Assembly: GCA_035547915.1 (NCBI GenBank)
Contig: DASZTS010000020.1
Location: 119,793 to 183,792, forward strand
Direction: 5' to 3'
Origin: DASSFG01 sp035547915
Lineage (GTDB): Bacteria; Planctomycetota; Planctomycetia; Pirellulales; JAICIG01
Length of the DNA: 64,000 nucleotides
A model generated the notes under the pieces. It did no database searches. It saw only the letters and a program-made list of their open reading frames with translations, and was not told where the DNA came from. Positions 1-9,695 of the stretch are shown piece after piece (position 1 is the first letter of the stretch; each line of letters begins with the position of its first letter). Position numbers and translations under genes: made by a program.

Positions 1-1
1 G

Positions 2-751
2 ATGTGGGGCTTTTCGAGCACGCCGCTCGTGGCCGCCGACGTCGTCGTGACGTTTGCGGGTGGCAAGGAAGAGCAGGGGCTGCTGGCCTACCATACGGCC
101 GACGGTTCTCCGGCCTGGCATGTCGCCACGGGGCCGATCAGCTACAGTTCGGCCCAGCCCGTCCAACTCGACGGCGAAGAACAGGTTTTGTTCCTCAGCG
201 ATGCGGGGCTGATCTCGGTCGCCCCGGCGACGGGCAAGCTGTTGTGGCAATATGACGCGCCAGGCCACGGCGTCTGGCGGGCGACGCAGCCGGCCCTCAT
301 CGACTCGAGTCAGATTCTGTTCGGATCGGAGGATCTGGGAGCGGTCTTGCTCGATCTGCGGCAAGAAGGAAGCAAATCGGAGGTGAACAAGGTTTGGGCG
401 ACGAAGCAACTGAAGCCGGCCTACAACGATTTCGTGTTGTTCGACGGCTGCGCCTATGGCTTCGACGGCGGCATCTTCTGCTGCCTCGACGCCCAATCCG
501 GCAAGCGGCGTTGGAAGGGTGGGCGTTACGGACACGGGCAGGTGCTGCTGCTCTCCGATCCGCGCCTGCTGCTCGTGACCGCCGAATCCGGCGAAATCGT
601 GCTCCTCTCGGCCACGCCCGAGAAGCACACCGAGTTGGTCAAGTTCCAGGCCATCGAAGGCAAGACATGGAACCATCCGGCCATCGCCCACGGCTGCCTC
701 TACCTGCGCAACGATCAGGAGATCGCCTGCTATCGCTTGCCCGCGAAGTGA
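2..751 (+). CDS. PQQ-like beta-propeller protein, 3' part
   Basis: At least 249 residues run into the left edge; the first ATG coincides with base 2, so the true start is probably outside the window. Repeating segments of the type D-x-x-x-G-x-x-x-W are visible (TADGSPAWH, PATGKLLWQYD, DAQSGKRRWKGG), as in PQQ-like or quinoprotein-dehydrogenase-like beta-propellers with W-motifs. Planctomycetes carry many such proteins, usually secreted and fused to other domains. No catalytic residues for quinone binding can be identified, so an enzymatic role cannot be claimed; a BamB-like or sensing scaffold is equally possible. The family assignment is good and the function unknown. Confidence 0.75.
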   Translation: MWGFSSTPLVAADVVVTFAGGKEEQGLLAYHTADGSPAWHVATGPISYSSAQPVQLDGEEQVLFLSDAGLISVAPATGKLLWQYDAPGHGVWRATQPALIDSSQILFGSEDLGAVLLDLRQEGSKSEVNKVWATKQLKPAYNDFVLFDGCAYGFDGGIFCCLDAQSGKRRWKGGRYGHGQVLLLSDPRLLLVTAESGEIVLLSATPEKHTELVKFQAIEGKTWNHPAIAHGCLYLRNDQEIACYRLPAK

Positions 752-935
752 GTAAGTCTCTCTCGAACGCCCGCGCGAGGGTTTTCGCCATCGCTCTCTG
801 CCCAAGGCACTTCTTGCAGGTTAAACTGGGCCGGCGTGCCGTTCCGTGGTTCCCCGGATGCGGCCCGGCCGGTGCTGCCTTTCGCGGCCCGGTTTGATCC
901 CTCCCCAAAAGGCGTCCCGAACGCAGCAGAGGCCA

Positions 936-2156
936 ATGATCGAGATCACCGTTCCGCGGCTGGGCTGGTCGATGGAAGAAGGAACCTTCTCCGAATGGTT
1001 GAAGCGGGAAGGCGACTGGGTTGAAAAGGGTGACATGCTCTTCGTGTTGGAGAGCGATAAGGCCGCCCAGGAGATCGAATCGTTCGAGGCCGGCGTGCTC
1101 CGCATCGGACCCGACTCGCCGAAGCCGGGCGAGAGCGTGAAGGTCGGCCAGGTGATCGGCTATTTGGCGGCACGCGACGACAACCGCCCAATTCCAATGC
1201 CTGAGACCGAACACGCTCCGCAGAGCGATCGCCCGCCGGTGAGCGATCAAGCCCGCGAATCACAACCAAGCGCCGAGCCGGCACCATCAGCCGGCAAACC
1301 GGCGCGGAACGCGGCCGCGCCGTTTGCCAGCCCGCGCGCACGCCGGGCCGCACAAGAGCTCGGCGTCGATTGGCGGACGCTCGCCGGCACCGGCCGGCGC
1401 GGGCGGATCCGCGAGCGCGACGTGCTCGCCACCCCGGCGACCGGCGGCGACAGGAAAGAATCCAAAGAACCGAACGGGGCACCGATTTCCGCCACGCGGC
1501 GAACCATCGCCGGCCGCATGCTCGACAGCTTGCGTTCGACCGCGCCCGTCACGCTGACGACGACGATCGACGCCACCAACCTGGTCAACCTGCGTGCTCA
1601 ATTCAAGGCGGCAGCCAGCCACGAGTCGCCGCCGGGCATCACCGATATCGTCGTCAAGCTGGCCGCCAAGGGGCTGGAAGCCCATCCCGATCTGAATGCC
1701 CGATGGCAGGACGACCAGATCGTCCGCCTGACGGAGATCAACATCGGCATCGCAGTTGACGCCGAAACCGGCCTGCTCGTGCCGGTCCTTCGCAACGTGC
1801 CGCATTTGGGCCTGAAGCAAATCGCCGCCTTGTCGCGCCATCTCATCGAACAGGCGCGCGGACGGCGGCTGACGGCCGACGAACTACGCGGCGGCACGTT
1901 CACCGTCACCAATCTAGGGATGTACGGCATCGACGCCTTCACGCCGATCATCAACCTGCCCGAGACGGCCATTCTCGGAGTCGGCTCGGTGCGTCGCGAG
2001 CCCGTCGTGCTCAACGACGACCGCATCGTGCCCGGCCATGTGATGACTCTCAGCCTCACCTTCGACCACCGAGTCGTCGACGGGGCCCCGGCTGCGCGGT
2101 TTCTACAAACGCTGCGCAAGCTGCTCGAAAACCCGGCTGCCTCCCTCGTCGGCTAA
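936..2156 (+). CDS. Dihydrolipoamide acyltransferase (E2) of a 2-oxo acid dehydrogenase complex
   Basis: The product is 406 residues. An N-terminal lipoyl domain (about 1-78) carries the lipoyl-lysine in ESDKA (K42). It is followed by a Pro/Ala-rich linker, an E1/E3-binding domain (about 130-165, beginning ASPRARRAAQELGVD) and a CoA-dependent acyltransferase domain. The active-site motif DHRVVDG sits near the end (H378, D382). It would transfer the acyl group from lipoamide to CoA in the cytoplasm. I chose ATG 936 because the lipoyl domain starts there (MIEITVPRLGWSM); an upstream in-frame ATG at 846 adds only low-complexity sequence. No E1 or E3 gene lies beside it, so pyruvate versus branched-chain specificity is open. 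Confidence 0.93.
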   Translation: MIEITVPRLGWSMEEGTFSEWLKREGDWVEKGDMLFVLESDKAAQEIESFEAGVLRIGPDSPKPGESVKVGQVIGYLAARDDNRPIPMPETEHAPQSDRPPVSDQARESQPSAEPAPSAGKPARNAAAPFASPRARRAAQELGVDWRTLAGTGRRGRIRERDVLATPATGGDRKESKEPNGAPISATRRTIAGRMLDSLRSTAPVTLTTTIDATNLVNLRAQFKAAASHESPPGITDIVVKLAAKGLEAHPDLNARWQDDQIVRLTEINIGIAVDAETGLLVPVLRNVPHLGLKQIAALSRHLIEQARGRRLTADELRGGTFTVTNLGMYGIDAFTPIINLPETAILGVGSVRREPVVLNDDRIVPGHVMTLSLTFDHRVVDGAPAARFLQTLRKLLENPAASLVG

Positions 2157-2457
2157 CGCTGCGAGCCGGCAACTTTTCCACCGTGGGTTGACGCGGAGCG
2201 GCCGTTCTGCGCACGGAGCCTTGGTCGCCGCCGGCTTCCCAGTGCGAATCGACGTAAACCGTTCGCACAGTGCAACTTCTGTCTTCGATAGCATTGTTAG
2301 GATACGGTTTGCGTCTTGCAATACGGGCCAAAACCCGTATGCTTTGCAGTTACGCGCGACAGCGCGGGTGTTCTTGTTCCGCGCGCTGGTCAATGGCAAG
2401 CTTGCCGCGACCGCTGGTACTCCTACATTCTTTGCGTTCCAGTTCGAGCAGTGGCAC
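2157..2457. other. 301-nt intergenic region with a dyad
   Basis: No gene is visible here. The region is less GC-rich than its surroundings. A perfect 7-bp dyad, ATACGGG/CCCGTAT, with a 6-nt loop lies at 2321-2340, and a TAGGAT hexamer at 2298-2303 could be a -10 box without a recognisable -35. The hairpin lacks a T run and is about 165 nt from the preceding stop, so it is a weak terminator candidate. It could equally be an operator for the following membrane-protein gene. Confidence 0.35.
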
Positions 2458-3777
2458 ATGGACCAGATCCTCAAGGGCTATCAGCTCAACCTGACAACCT
2501 GGGTGTATCTGTCGTCGCTGTTGACCGTGGCTGTCTACTTCAAGTTCAGCCGTCTGTGGAGCATGCGCAACGTCGACATCATTGCGCTCATCTCGATGGC
2601 GCCGGGCTTGTTGCTCATCGATTACGGGGGCGATGCCCGCTACCGCGGTTACATCTGGCTCTTCGTGGTGGGCGGGTGGTTTCTTGTGCGGATGCTGATC
2701 GACTCGCGCATGGTGCGCCGGCCACTGCTCGAACCAAACCTGTCGCCCGGCGGCTTGACGTTCATCGGCGTGGCGCTCTTGGTCTTCTTGATCGTGAACG
2801 TCGTCAACAAGCAGCCGACCGAGACGGACTTGGAGGGGCCGCGGATGCTCGACGCCCTCCTGCACCGTGAACAGGCCCCGGCCGGCGATCGCACGCTGGC
2901 CCACTATGGCCCCGGTTATCCACTCTTGTTCCTGATTCCCAGCATCACGACCAAGACTATCTCGGTGGCCAACCCCGCGGTGCCCGAAGAGCGGGCGCAT
3001 TATATGGTGCAGGCGGCGACCGCACGGTGTATGGCCAGCCTATCGCACCTGGCCGTGGTGGTAGGGATGGTGCTGATCGGCGTGTGGCACTTCGACAACA
3101 TCCGCACGGGAATCGCCGCGGCGACACTCTATCTATTGCTGCCGTACACGGCCCAAATGACCGGTCGGGTCGATCACGTCGTGCCCGCCGCGCTCTTGGT
3201 ATGGGCCGTGGCCGCGTATCGCCGACCGTTGATATCAGGCATGTTGTTGGGGCTGGCGACCGGCGCGGTCTATTACCCGCTGTTCTTGCTACCGTTGTGG
3301 ATGGGCTTTTATTGGCATCGTGGCCTGCTGAGGTTCGGCATCGGCTATGTATCGATGCTCATGGCGCTGGTGGCCCTCCTCGCCTTCACCTCGGCCGACT
3401 TCGCCCATTTCCTCGCCCAGGTGAAGATGATGTTCGGGTGGACGAGCCTGGCCTCGACGGGTGTCGAAGGGTTTTGGCTCTTCGTCCCGTCCTCGGTTCC
3501 CTTCCGCCTTCCCATCCTGGCGGTGTATTCCATTATGTGCGCCTGGTTCGCGCTCTGGCCGACGCCGAAGAACCTGGGCACGCTGTTGAGCTGCTCCGCG
3601 GCAGTCATGCTGGGCACGCAATTCTGGCAAACCAACGGCACGATTTACATCGCCTGGTACTTGCCGCTCTTGCTGCTCACCATCTTCCGGCCCAACCTGG
3701 AAGACCGCATCGCGCTGGCCACGCTGGGCGAATGGATCATCCGCGGCCGGGTGTTGCTTCGGCCGCGCGCCGCCTGA
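2458..3777 (+). CDS. Polytopic membrane protein of unknown function
   Basis: The product is 439 residues with roughly ten hydrophobic segments, for example VYLSSLLTVAVYF, YIWLFVVGGWFLV, GLTFIGVALLVFLIVNVV and LPLLLLTIF. The loop between about residues 120 and 160 is soluble and contains DRTLAHYGPGYPLLFLIPS. The overall look resembles glycosyltransferase-C-like membrane proteins (DUF2029/GT87 type), but the usual DD/DE motif in the first periplasmic loop is not evident, so no enzyme activity is assigned. The start is ATG 2458; the frame is open further upstream, but that extension has no membrane character. There is no clear Shine-Dalgarno sequence. Confidence 0.7.
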   Translation: MDQILKGYQLNLTTWVYLSSLLTVAVYFKFSRLWSMRNVDIIALISMAPGLLLIDYGGDARYRGYIWLFVVGGWFLVRMLIDSRMVRRPLLEPNLSPGGLTFIGVALLVFLIVNVVNKQPTETDLEGPRMLDALLHREQAPAGDRTLAHYGPGYPLLFLIPSITTKTISVANPAVPEERAHYMVQAATARCMASLSHLAVVVGMVLIGVWHFDNIRTGIAAATLYLLLPYTAQMTGRVDHVVPAALLVWAVAAYRRPLISGMLLGLATGAVYYPLFLLPLWMGFYWHRGLLRFGIGYVSMLMALVALLAFTSADFAHFLAQVKMMFGWTSLASTGVEGFWLFVPSSVPFRLPILAVYSIMCAWFALWPTPKNLGTLLSCSAAVMLGTQFWQTNGTIYIAWYLPLLLLTIFRPNLEDRIALATLGEWIIRGRVLLRPRAA

Positions 3778-3872
3778 CACCCCGCCGCGCCGAACTCTGC
3801 CCCTGAAAACGACGGCGACCGATGCCGAGTAATCGTGGCCAGCGGGCGGAATGCGATCGCGCCGGCGGGCCT

Positions 3873-5813
3873 TTACGAGATCTCGCTCTGGGCCAAGTTG
3901 TAGAACTCCTGCGAGCCGATGATGTTGGCCACATAGACCGAATCGGCAACGCCGGCACGCAGTGCACCCACGGCGCTCGCGATCGCGGCGGCCTCGGCAT
4001 CGCGGTCGAGATAGGCCTGATACCAGCCATACTCCACGAAGCCCGCACTCGCGCTCGGCGCACCGGGCAGGCTGACCAGGTCTTGGAGATATTCGTTGCT
4101 GCCGAAGATCGCCGAAACCACGGGCGTGCGCAGCGACTGATTGCTCAGATCGATGCTCGACAACGTACTGACGGCGCCGGCATCGGCCGGGCGGTGCAGG
4201 GCGTCGCTGAACAGGGCATTCAAGAAGCCCTGGTTCGTTCCGCCGCCGCGCACCTGATAGTACTCGGCCGAACTGGCCAATCCGATCTCGATCTGCTCGG
4301 GCGTGCCGCCGGTACCCAGGAAGCCGCTGTAGGCCGTCAGGGCCGCCGGCTCCGGAGCCCGGTGCAGGAACGTCTCGAACAGGGCCGTCACCGTATCGTT
4401 GAGATATTCCTGGCTGTGCTCGATCTCGAGCGCCACCTGCGGCCGCGTCTGACCGTTGGTCAACAGATTGCCCCAATACTGATCGCCCGAGGGCTCCGCC
4501 TGGCGGTGAAGCAGGTCGAGGAAGAGCAAAGCGACGTACTTTTCGTTGTTGGTGAGCGGAGGCGGTTGTTCGCCGAAATTCACGTTCAGCGCCGTCATGC
4601 CGCTCTGCACCACGGCCGATCGAGTGGCCGGCGTGGTGAGCGTGACACCGCTCGGCACGATCTCGGTGACCGTGTACGTGCCGGCTGGCAGGTTGGCGAA
4701 GTAGTAGAGCCCGCTCGCGTTGGTGGTGGCCGATGGATTGTTGGCATCGGGCACGCCGCTATTGTCGTTGTCGATGAAGACCGTCCGCCCACTGACGGGA
4801 ATCTCGCCGGAGTCGAGCTGGCCGTTCCCGTTGGCGTCTTGGAACACCGTGCCGACGATGGACGTGCGCTCGCCGAAATCGACATCGGACGCCGTCTGGT
4901 TGGCGGCCACGGTGACCGTTTGCATGGGCGTGGTCAGGCTGGCGTTCGCCGGCAACACTTCTTCCACCGTGTATGTGCCGGGCAGCAAGCCCGAAAACGA
5001 ATAATTGCCGTTGGAGTCGGTGCTGGTCGACGGATTATTAGCGTCGGGCACGCCGCTGCCGTCGCGGTTGATGAACACGGTGCGCCCCGCGAGGGGCGGC
5101 TCGCCCGAGTCGAAGACGCCGTTGCCGTTCACGTCGGTGAACACCGAGCCGTCGACACTGTCGACGGTCACCGACGTGATGCGCACGAGCTGGTTGCCTG
5201 CCGCCAGCGGCAGTTGGCTGAAGATGTTGTTGTCGACGTTCGTCGTAGGCAGGGCCGAGATGGCATTGAGCACAGCCATGCCGCCGTCGATGACCTGGCC
5301 GAAGACGGCATAACCGCCGCCGTTTCCCTGCCCGTATTCTTGCGTGTTGTTGCCCAAGTTGACAAACCATTGGCTGGTGGCGCTGTTGGCGTCGCTGCCG
5401 CGGGCCATGGCCACCGAGCCCAAAACGTTGGGTAGGTCGTATTCCAAGGCAATCGGCGCGTTGGTCGAAACGGGTGTGAACTGCGACGTGCTCCCGTTGA
5501 ACGTCTGCGTTTGCGACAGATAACCGCCGGCCTGCTCGATGTTACCCGGCTCCGACCGGTCGAAGACCGTATCGCTGTAGGCGCCGTCGGTCACGTAGGT
5601 GAGGAAGTTGGCGACGGTCACCGGCGCGTACGCCGGGAACAACTCGATCTGGAAACTGCCGAGATTCGTGTCTACGGTGACGATCGGGTTGTTCGTCAGC
5701 AACCATCGCGATTCCAGGCATTCGAGACGAACACTGTGCAGCGCCGGCTGTTTAGCACGTCGCCGATTACCGGACGAAGAGGCAGAAAAGTAGTTACCGA
5801 ACGGGCGTGACAT
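3873..5813 (-). CDS. Secreted cyclophilin-type PPIase fused to two SdrD-B domains and DUF4214-like repeats
   Basis: The product is 646 residues. An N-terminal LExLExR-type signature (LECLESRWLL, about 31-39) is the planctomycete export/anchor motif. A cyclophilin-like domain follows (about 45-215), with VTVANFLTYV, VFDRSEPG and MARGSDANSATSQWFV; the usual FHR is FDR here, but the arginine (R86) and the SQWF region are kept. Two SdrD-B/Cna-B-like beta-sandwich repeats come next (about 221-315 and 319-414, each starting G-[ST]-V-F-x-D-x-N-G-N-G). From about 422 there are DUF4214-like helical repeats (Y-x-x-x-LFLDLLHRxAEP). AGGAG lies 8 nt before ATG 5813. Proline isomerisation outside the cytoplasm is the plausible activity; the repeats suggest cell-surface or matrix placement. 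Confidence 0.88.
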   Translation of the reverse strand: MSRPFGNYFSASSSGNRRRAKQPALHSVRLECLESRWLLTNNPIVTVDTNLGSFQIELFPAYAPVTVANFLTYVTDGAYSDTVFDRSEPGNIEQAGGYLSQTQTFNGSTSQFTPVSTNAPIALEYDLPNVLGSVAMARGSDANSATSQWFVNLGNNTQEYGQGNGGGYAVFGQVIDGGMAVLNAISALPTTNVDNNIFSQLPLAAGNQLVRITSVTVDSVDGSVFTDVNGNGVFDSGEPPLAGRTVFINRDGSGVPDANNPSTSTDSNGNYSFSGLLPGTYTVEEVLPANASLTTPMQTVTVAANQTASDVDFGERTSIVGTVFQDANGNGQLDSGEIPVSGRTVFIDNDNSGVPDANNPSATTNASGLYYFANLPAGTYTVTEIVPSGVTLTTPATRSAVVQSGMTALNVNFGEQPPPLTNNEKYVALLFLDLLHRQAEPSGDQYWGNLLTNGQTRPQVALEIEHSQEYLNDTVTALFETFLHRAPEPAALTAYSGFLGTGGTPEQIEIGLASSAEYYQVRGGGTNQGFLNALFSDALHRPADAGAVSTLSSIDLSNQSLRTPVVSAIFGSNEYLQDLVSLPGAPSASAGFVEYGWYQAYLDRDAEAAAIASAVGALRAGVADSVYVANIIGSQEFYNLAQSEIS

Positions 5814-5941
5814 GGTTAGCTCTCCTAGCGGCTTCTCTTCCCGGGGGCGGTATTAAAGCAGGATGTATCCCGCTTGAAAAGGTGAGCGCCGCTTATTCTG
5901 GTGAGCATTGCGGCGGCAAGAATTCGCACGGCGACGTCAGA

Positions 5942-7072
5942 TTACGCAAACCGTCGCCTGACTTTATCAAGCACACTTTGCCATGTTTGCGCAGGCTGCC
6001 GCAGTAGTTCCTGACACAGGCCGCGCACGATACCGCGGCGGTGCGGATCGGTCAGGTAGTCGATCTGACTCTTGCCGTCGAGACGGGCCCACGCGCAACC
6101 GGCGAAGTTGGCCACAGCGCGGTGCTCGAGCCGTTCGAGATCCGACGACGAGACGGTGTTTTGTAGCTGCGCCAGATAATGGCGCCAGAACTCGCTGGTG
6201 AGCGCCAAAAAAACTTCGTGAGCCGGAGCGTGGTAGGCCGCTTTCAGCACGAGGTGGCTCAGAAAGAATCCCAGATCGAAAGCCGGGTCGCCATAATGAC
6301 CGGTCTCGAAATCGACGAGCAGCAGTCCGCTTGCACTGGTGGATGATTCGCCGGGCCCCAAAGCGGACGTGTTTGCGTCAGTGGGGTGTCGATCGACCCC
6401 GTACACGAGCAGGTTTTTGGGGCTGAAATCGGCATGCACCAGACAGTGCCGCTCACGCCAGGTTTCGTCGATCAGGCGCTCGATGGCCGGCGCGTCGCCG
6501 GGGTAGCGGCGGGCGACGAATCGATAATACGGATCGAGACGCAACTCGTCGAAGAGCTGTCTGTCGTCGAGTTCGGCTGCCACTCGCGGATCGTGCCAAC
6601 TGCCCGCGTGCAGCCGGCCCAACAGGCGGCCACACGCTGCGGCGATGCCCGGTTCGACGCGGCCCGCGAGCAGATCGGCCTTCCAGACGCGGTGGTCGAC
6701 CGGCGCGGCACTCATGGCGAAAGCGTAATTGTCGCGATCTTCGTGCAACACATGCGGCGTGGCGGCGACCGGGGTGTCAGACGCTACGGCCTCGGGGTGC
6801 GAATCGGCACCCAGCAATCGCTGACAGATGCGGAGCACATCGACTTCGCGCCAGATGCGCTCGACGCTGGAGTACCACGGTTCGGGCGTGCGCAACTGCG
6901 AGCGGGCCTGCTTGAGCACGAAATCCACGCCGGCCCGATCGGGACGTGCGACGTACAAGACCTCGTTGGATACCCCGCCCGTCAGCCGCCGCACCACGAG
7001 GCGCTCGTCGTCGGCCACCCAGCCCTTTTGCCGCAGGTAGGGCTCGGCGTTAGCTTCGGTGAGGAGGTCCAT
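5942..7072 (-). CDS. APH-family (kinase-like fold) phosphotransferase
   Basis: The product is 376 residues, the usual length for aminoglycoside/choline/methylthioribose kinase-like proteins. The Brenner motif HADFSPKN (H213, D215, N220) supplies the catalytic aspartate. VDFETGHYGDPAFDLG (from D254) is the metal-binding DFE segment and its downstream helix. The N-lobe has TGGVSNEVLYV and a candidate ATP lysine in FVLKQA (K54). The substrate is not predictable from the sequence; a sugar, choline or small metabolite is more likely than an antibiotic. It starts 74 nt after the S9 peptidase gene ends, on the same strand, so the two may be co-transcribed. Confidence 0.85.
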   Translation of the reverse strand: MDLLTEANAEPYLRQKGWVADDERLVVRRLTGGVSNEVLYVARPDRAGVDFVLKQARSQLRTPEPWYSSVERIWREVDVLRICQRLLGADSHPEAVASDTPVAATPHVLHEDRDNYAFAMSAAPVDHRVWKADLLAGRVEPGIAAACGRLLGRLHAGSWHDPRVAAELDDRQLFDELRLDPYYRFVARRYPGDAPAIERLIDETWRERHCLVHADFSPKNLLVYGVDRHPTDANTSALGPGESSTSASGLLLVDFETGHYGDPAFDLGFFLSHLVLKAAYHAPAHEVFLALTSEFWRHYLAQLQNTVSSSDLERLEHRAVANFAGCAWARLDGKSQIDYLTDPHRRGIVRGLCQELLRQPAQTWQSVLDKVRRRFA

Positions 7073-7146
7073 CGAAGAATCGGATTTCCGGCCGCGCAGT
7101 CACTAAGCCGTGGCATGAAGGAACTGGTGTCCGCACCACTCGGGGA

Positions 7147-9450
7147 TCACTCTTTGCTTTTGCGCGCCAGCGCCGCGGGCAGCCCCGGCACACCTTCGGC
7201 TCCTGTAGGGACGCTGATCGTCGATCCGGCAAAATCCTCGCCGACCGGCTCGTAACGCCCCTCCAGATGCTGCGCCAAAAAGGCTTCCACGACCGCGTTG
7301 AACGACAGTCGGTTTTCGGGCCGCGCGAATCCGTGTCCCTCGTCGGGATAGAGGACGTAGGTCACCGGGATCTCTTTCTGTTTCATCAAGCGCACGATCT
7401 GGTCGGATTCGGCTTGCTTCACGCGCGGGTCGTTGGCTCCCTGCCCGATCAACAGCGGCCGAGCGATGCGATCGACGTGCGAGAGGGGCGATCGCTCTTC
7501 CAAGAAGGTTTTGCCTTCATGTGTCGTAAAATCGCCGACGCGGTCCTTGAACATTTGCACCATCGGTTGCCAGTAAGGCGGAATCGTCGACAGCAACGTA
7601 AGGATGTTCGACGGCCCGACGATATCGACGCCGCAGGCAAACACCTCGGGCGAGAACGTCAGACCGACGAGCGTCGCATACCCGCCGTAGCTGCCACCGA
7701 GGATGGCGATGCGGTGGCGATCGGCGATTTTCTGCTCAACCGCCCATTCCACGGCGTCGAGCAAATCGTCGTGCATCTTGCCTGCCCACTCGCGATTGCC
7801 CGCGTTGGTGAACTCCTTGCCGAAGCCGGTCGATCCGCGAAAATTGACGCTGAGCACCGCGTAACCCCGGTTGGCCAGCCATTGGTGGACGGCATTGAAG
7901 CCCCACTCGTCGCGAGCCCACGGACCACCGTGGACGTCGAGCACCAGGGGGAGCGGTTGACGGTTCTCATCCTCGCCGATCGGCAACGTCAGGTAGCTGA
8001 CGAGTTTCAGCCCGTCGCGGGCCTCGATCACCAAGGGACGCATCTTGGCCAACGACCAACCGGTCAGATCGTCGCGGTTGTTGAATAAGAAGGTCGCTTT
8101 GCGCTGCGGCCGATCGTATCGGTAGTATTTCACCGGGCCGTCGTCGAGCAAGAAGGCGACGATCCAACGTTTGTTGTCGAGTGACTGGCTGGCCACCGTG
8201 ATCTCGCCATCGGCCACCGTCGCCAGATAGTCGAGATCGTCTTGCACGCCATCGCCCAGGGACTGCCACTCCTTGCGGAGGTACGAGAAGGATACGGCAT
8301 CGATCGTGTTCTCCGTGGGATGCACCAGCAGTTCGCCGACATCCGCATCTTTGTTTTCGGCCAACAACGACTGCCGGCCCGTTTTCAGATCCCAGGCCGT
8401 CAGGGCTCCGGTGTTGCGTTTGCGGCTGTCGATGAAGTAGAGCACGTCGCCCGCTTTGTCGAAGCCGACCGGCTGCGTGGTAAGCGTGTCTGCCTGCGGC
8501 ACCGTGACGAATTTCTCCCAGCCGTCGTCCGATTTGCGCAACAGCTCGCTGGAGCCGTCGGAAAGCATTTTCGCGGCGAACCGCACGCGCAGGTCGTCGT
8601 CGAGCACGTAGTTGGTGAAATTCTCGGTGTTCTTTTCGATCAGCTCGCGCCGCCGAGAATCGAGATCGATGCGATAGAGATCGTGAACGTTCGGATTGCG
8701 GTCGTTGAGCGACACGACGATCTGGCCGGGCGCTCGGTGGCTCATGGCGCTGACCTGGGCGTTGACCTCGTCGAACGGTGTGAGATCGGTCGTTTCGGCC
8801 GACGCCAGGTCGGTCAGGTACACGTGCCAGTTTTCATCGCCGCCGACGTCTTGCAGGTAGACGATGTGTTCGTTCGTGTAGGCCCAATAGAAGGTGCGAA
8901 TGCCGCGCAACTTGTCATGAGTGACCGCGCGCGCGGCCGTGGGCTTGTCGATGGGGCAGACCCACACGTTGAGCACGCCGTCGACGGGCGCCAGATACGC
9001 CAACCGCGCGCCATTCGGGCTCAACCGCGCGCCTGTCCGATCGGGGTTGCCGAACAATACCTTCCGTGGCACGAGCGGTGTAGTGCCCTGTGTCGGTTTC
9101 GCCTTGGCCGTCTGACTTGGTGTGTTTGTCACCGCCTGCTCCTTTCGCTGATCGACCGTCGGGTTGTCGCTCGTGGTTGTCCCTTCCTCGGCCGCCTTGC
9201 GCTTTGCGCCGCCGTGACCGGTCTGTTGGAGAGACTCGGCCTGGGCCGCCGGCGCGACCTCTTCGGGTGCGGTTGACGGTGCCGCGGCCTCGCCCGCGCG
9301 AGCCGTTGGCTTGGCTGGAGGGGTCGCCGGGTTGCACGCCAATGGCCCGCAACAGGTGGCGAGCAACATGAGTGCGGCCGTCCCCGGATGTCGTAGTCGC
9401 CCGACACGCCTACTGGACCGGGCCCACTGGTGTTCGTCCGTGCCATCCAT
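7147..9450 (-). CDS. S9-family (prolyl oligopeptidase-type) serine peptidase, exported
   Basis: The product is 767 residues. A hydrophobic N-terminal stretch (AALMLLATCCGPLACN) looks like a signal peptide, possibly of a lipoprotein, and is followed by an Ala/Pro/Thr-rich linker to about residue 115. A beta-propeller region then precedes the alpha/beta-hydrolase domain. The catalytic triad is readable: S587 in GGSYGG, D674 in GANDPR and H706 in DEGHGF. I chose ATG 9450 because GGGAGGG lies just upstream and the signal-like segment follows; the frame stays open to 10116 but overlaps the kinase gene. A dipeptidyl- or acylaminoacyl-peptidase activity outside the cytoplasm is expected. It lies downstream of the kinase gene in the same direction. 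Confidence 0.92.
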   Translation of the reverse strand: MDGTDEHQWARSSRRVGRLRHPGTAALMLLATCCGPLACNPATPPAKPTARAGEAAAPSTAPEEVAPAAQAESLQQTGHGGAKRKAAEEGTTTSDNPTVDQRKEQAVTNTPSQTAKAKPTQGTTPLVPRKVLFGNPDRTGARLSPNGARLAYLAPVDGVLNVWVCPIDKPTAARAVTHDKLRGIRTFYWAYTNEHIVYLQDVGGDENWHVYLTDLASAETTDLTPFDEVNAQVSAMSHRAPGQIVVSLNDRNPNVHDLYRIDLDSRRRELIEKNTENFTNYVLDDDLRVRFAAKMLSDGSSELLRKSDDGWEKFVTVPQADTLTTQPVGFDKAGDVLYFIDSRKRNTGALTAWDLKTGRQSLLAENKDADVGELLVHPTENTIDAVSFSYLRKEWQSLGDGVQDDLDYLATVADGEITVASQSLDNKRWIVAFLLDDGPVKYYRYDRPQRKATFLFNNRDDLTGWSLAKMRPLVIEARDGLKLVSYLTLPIGEDENRQPLPLVLDVHGGPWARDEWGFNAVHQWLANRGYAVLSVNFRGSTGFGKEFTNAGNREWAGKMHDDLLDAVEWAVEQKIADRHRIAILGGSYGGYATLVGLTFSPEVFACGVDIVGPSNILTLLSTIPPYWQPMVQMFKDRVGDFTTHEGKTFLEERSPLSHVDRIARPLLIGQGANDPRVKQAESDQIVRLMKQKEIPVTYVLYPDEGHGFARPENRLSFNAVVEAFLAQHLEGRYEPVGEDFAGSTISVPTGAEGVPGLPAALARKSKE

Positions 9451-9695
9451 TTCCCATCCCTCCCTCTGTTGCGCGGCCTCGTCGATGCGCCGCAGCCCAC
9501 GTCCGGCAGTGTAGCCGTTTTGTCGGCCGCGTGTCAGCAGGTCGCGCCGCGACGGCAGTGAACCCACTTGCGCGGCTTCCGGCCCACATTCTTCGCCGCG
9601 GGGGTCGGGCGCGGGGTGGCATGCCTGAGGTCTTCCGAAGGGCGTGATGAATCGCCAATCGCATCGGCCCATCGCCCGCGTCCTCGCCTGGCGGG

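Noticed and set aside
3822..5435. A 537-codon plus-strand open frame opposite the cyclophilin fusion
   Set aside because: It is a GC-rich shadow frame: Arg/Val/Ala-rich, without motifs, and fully antisense to a gene with clear domains.
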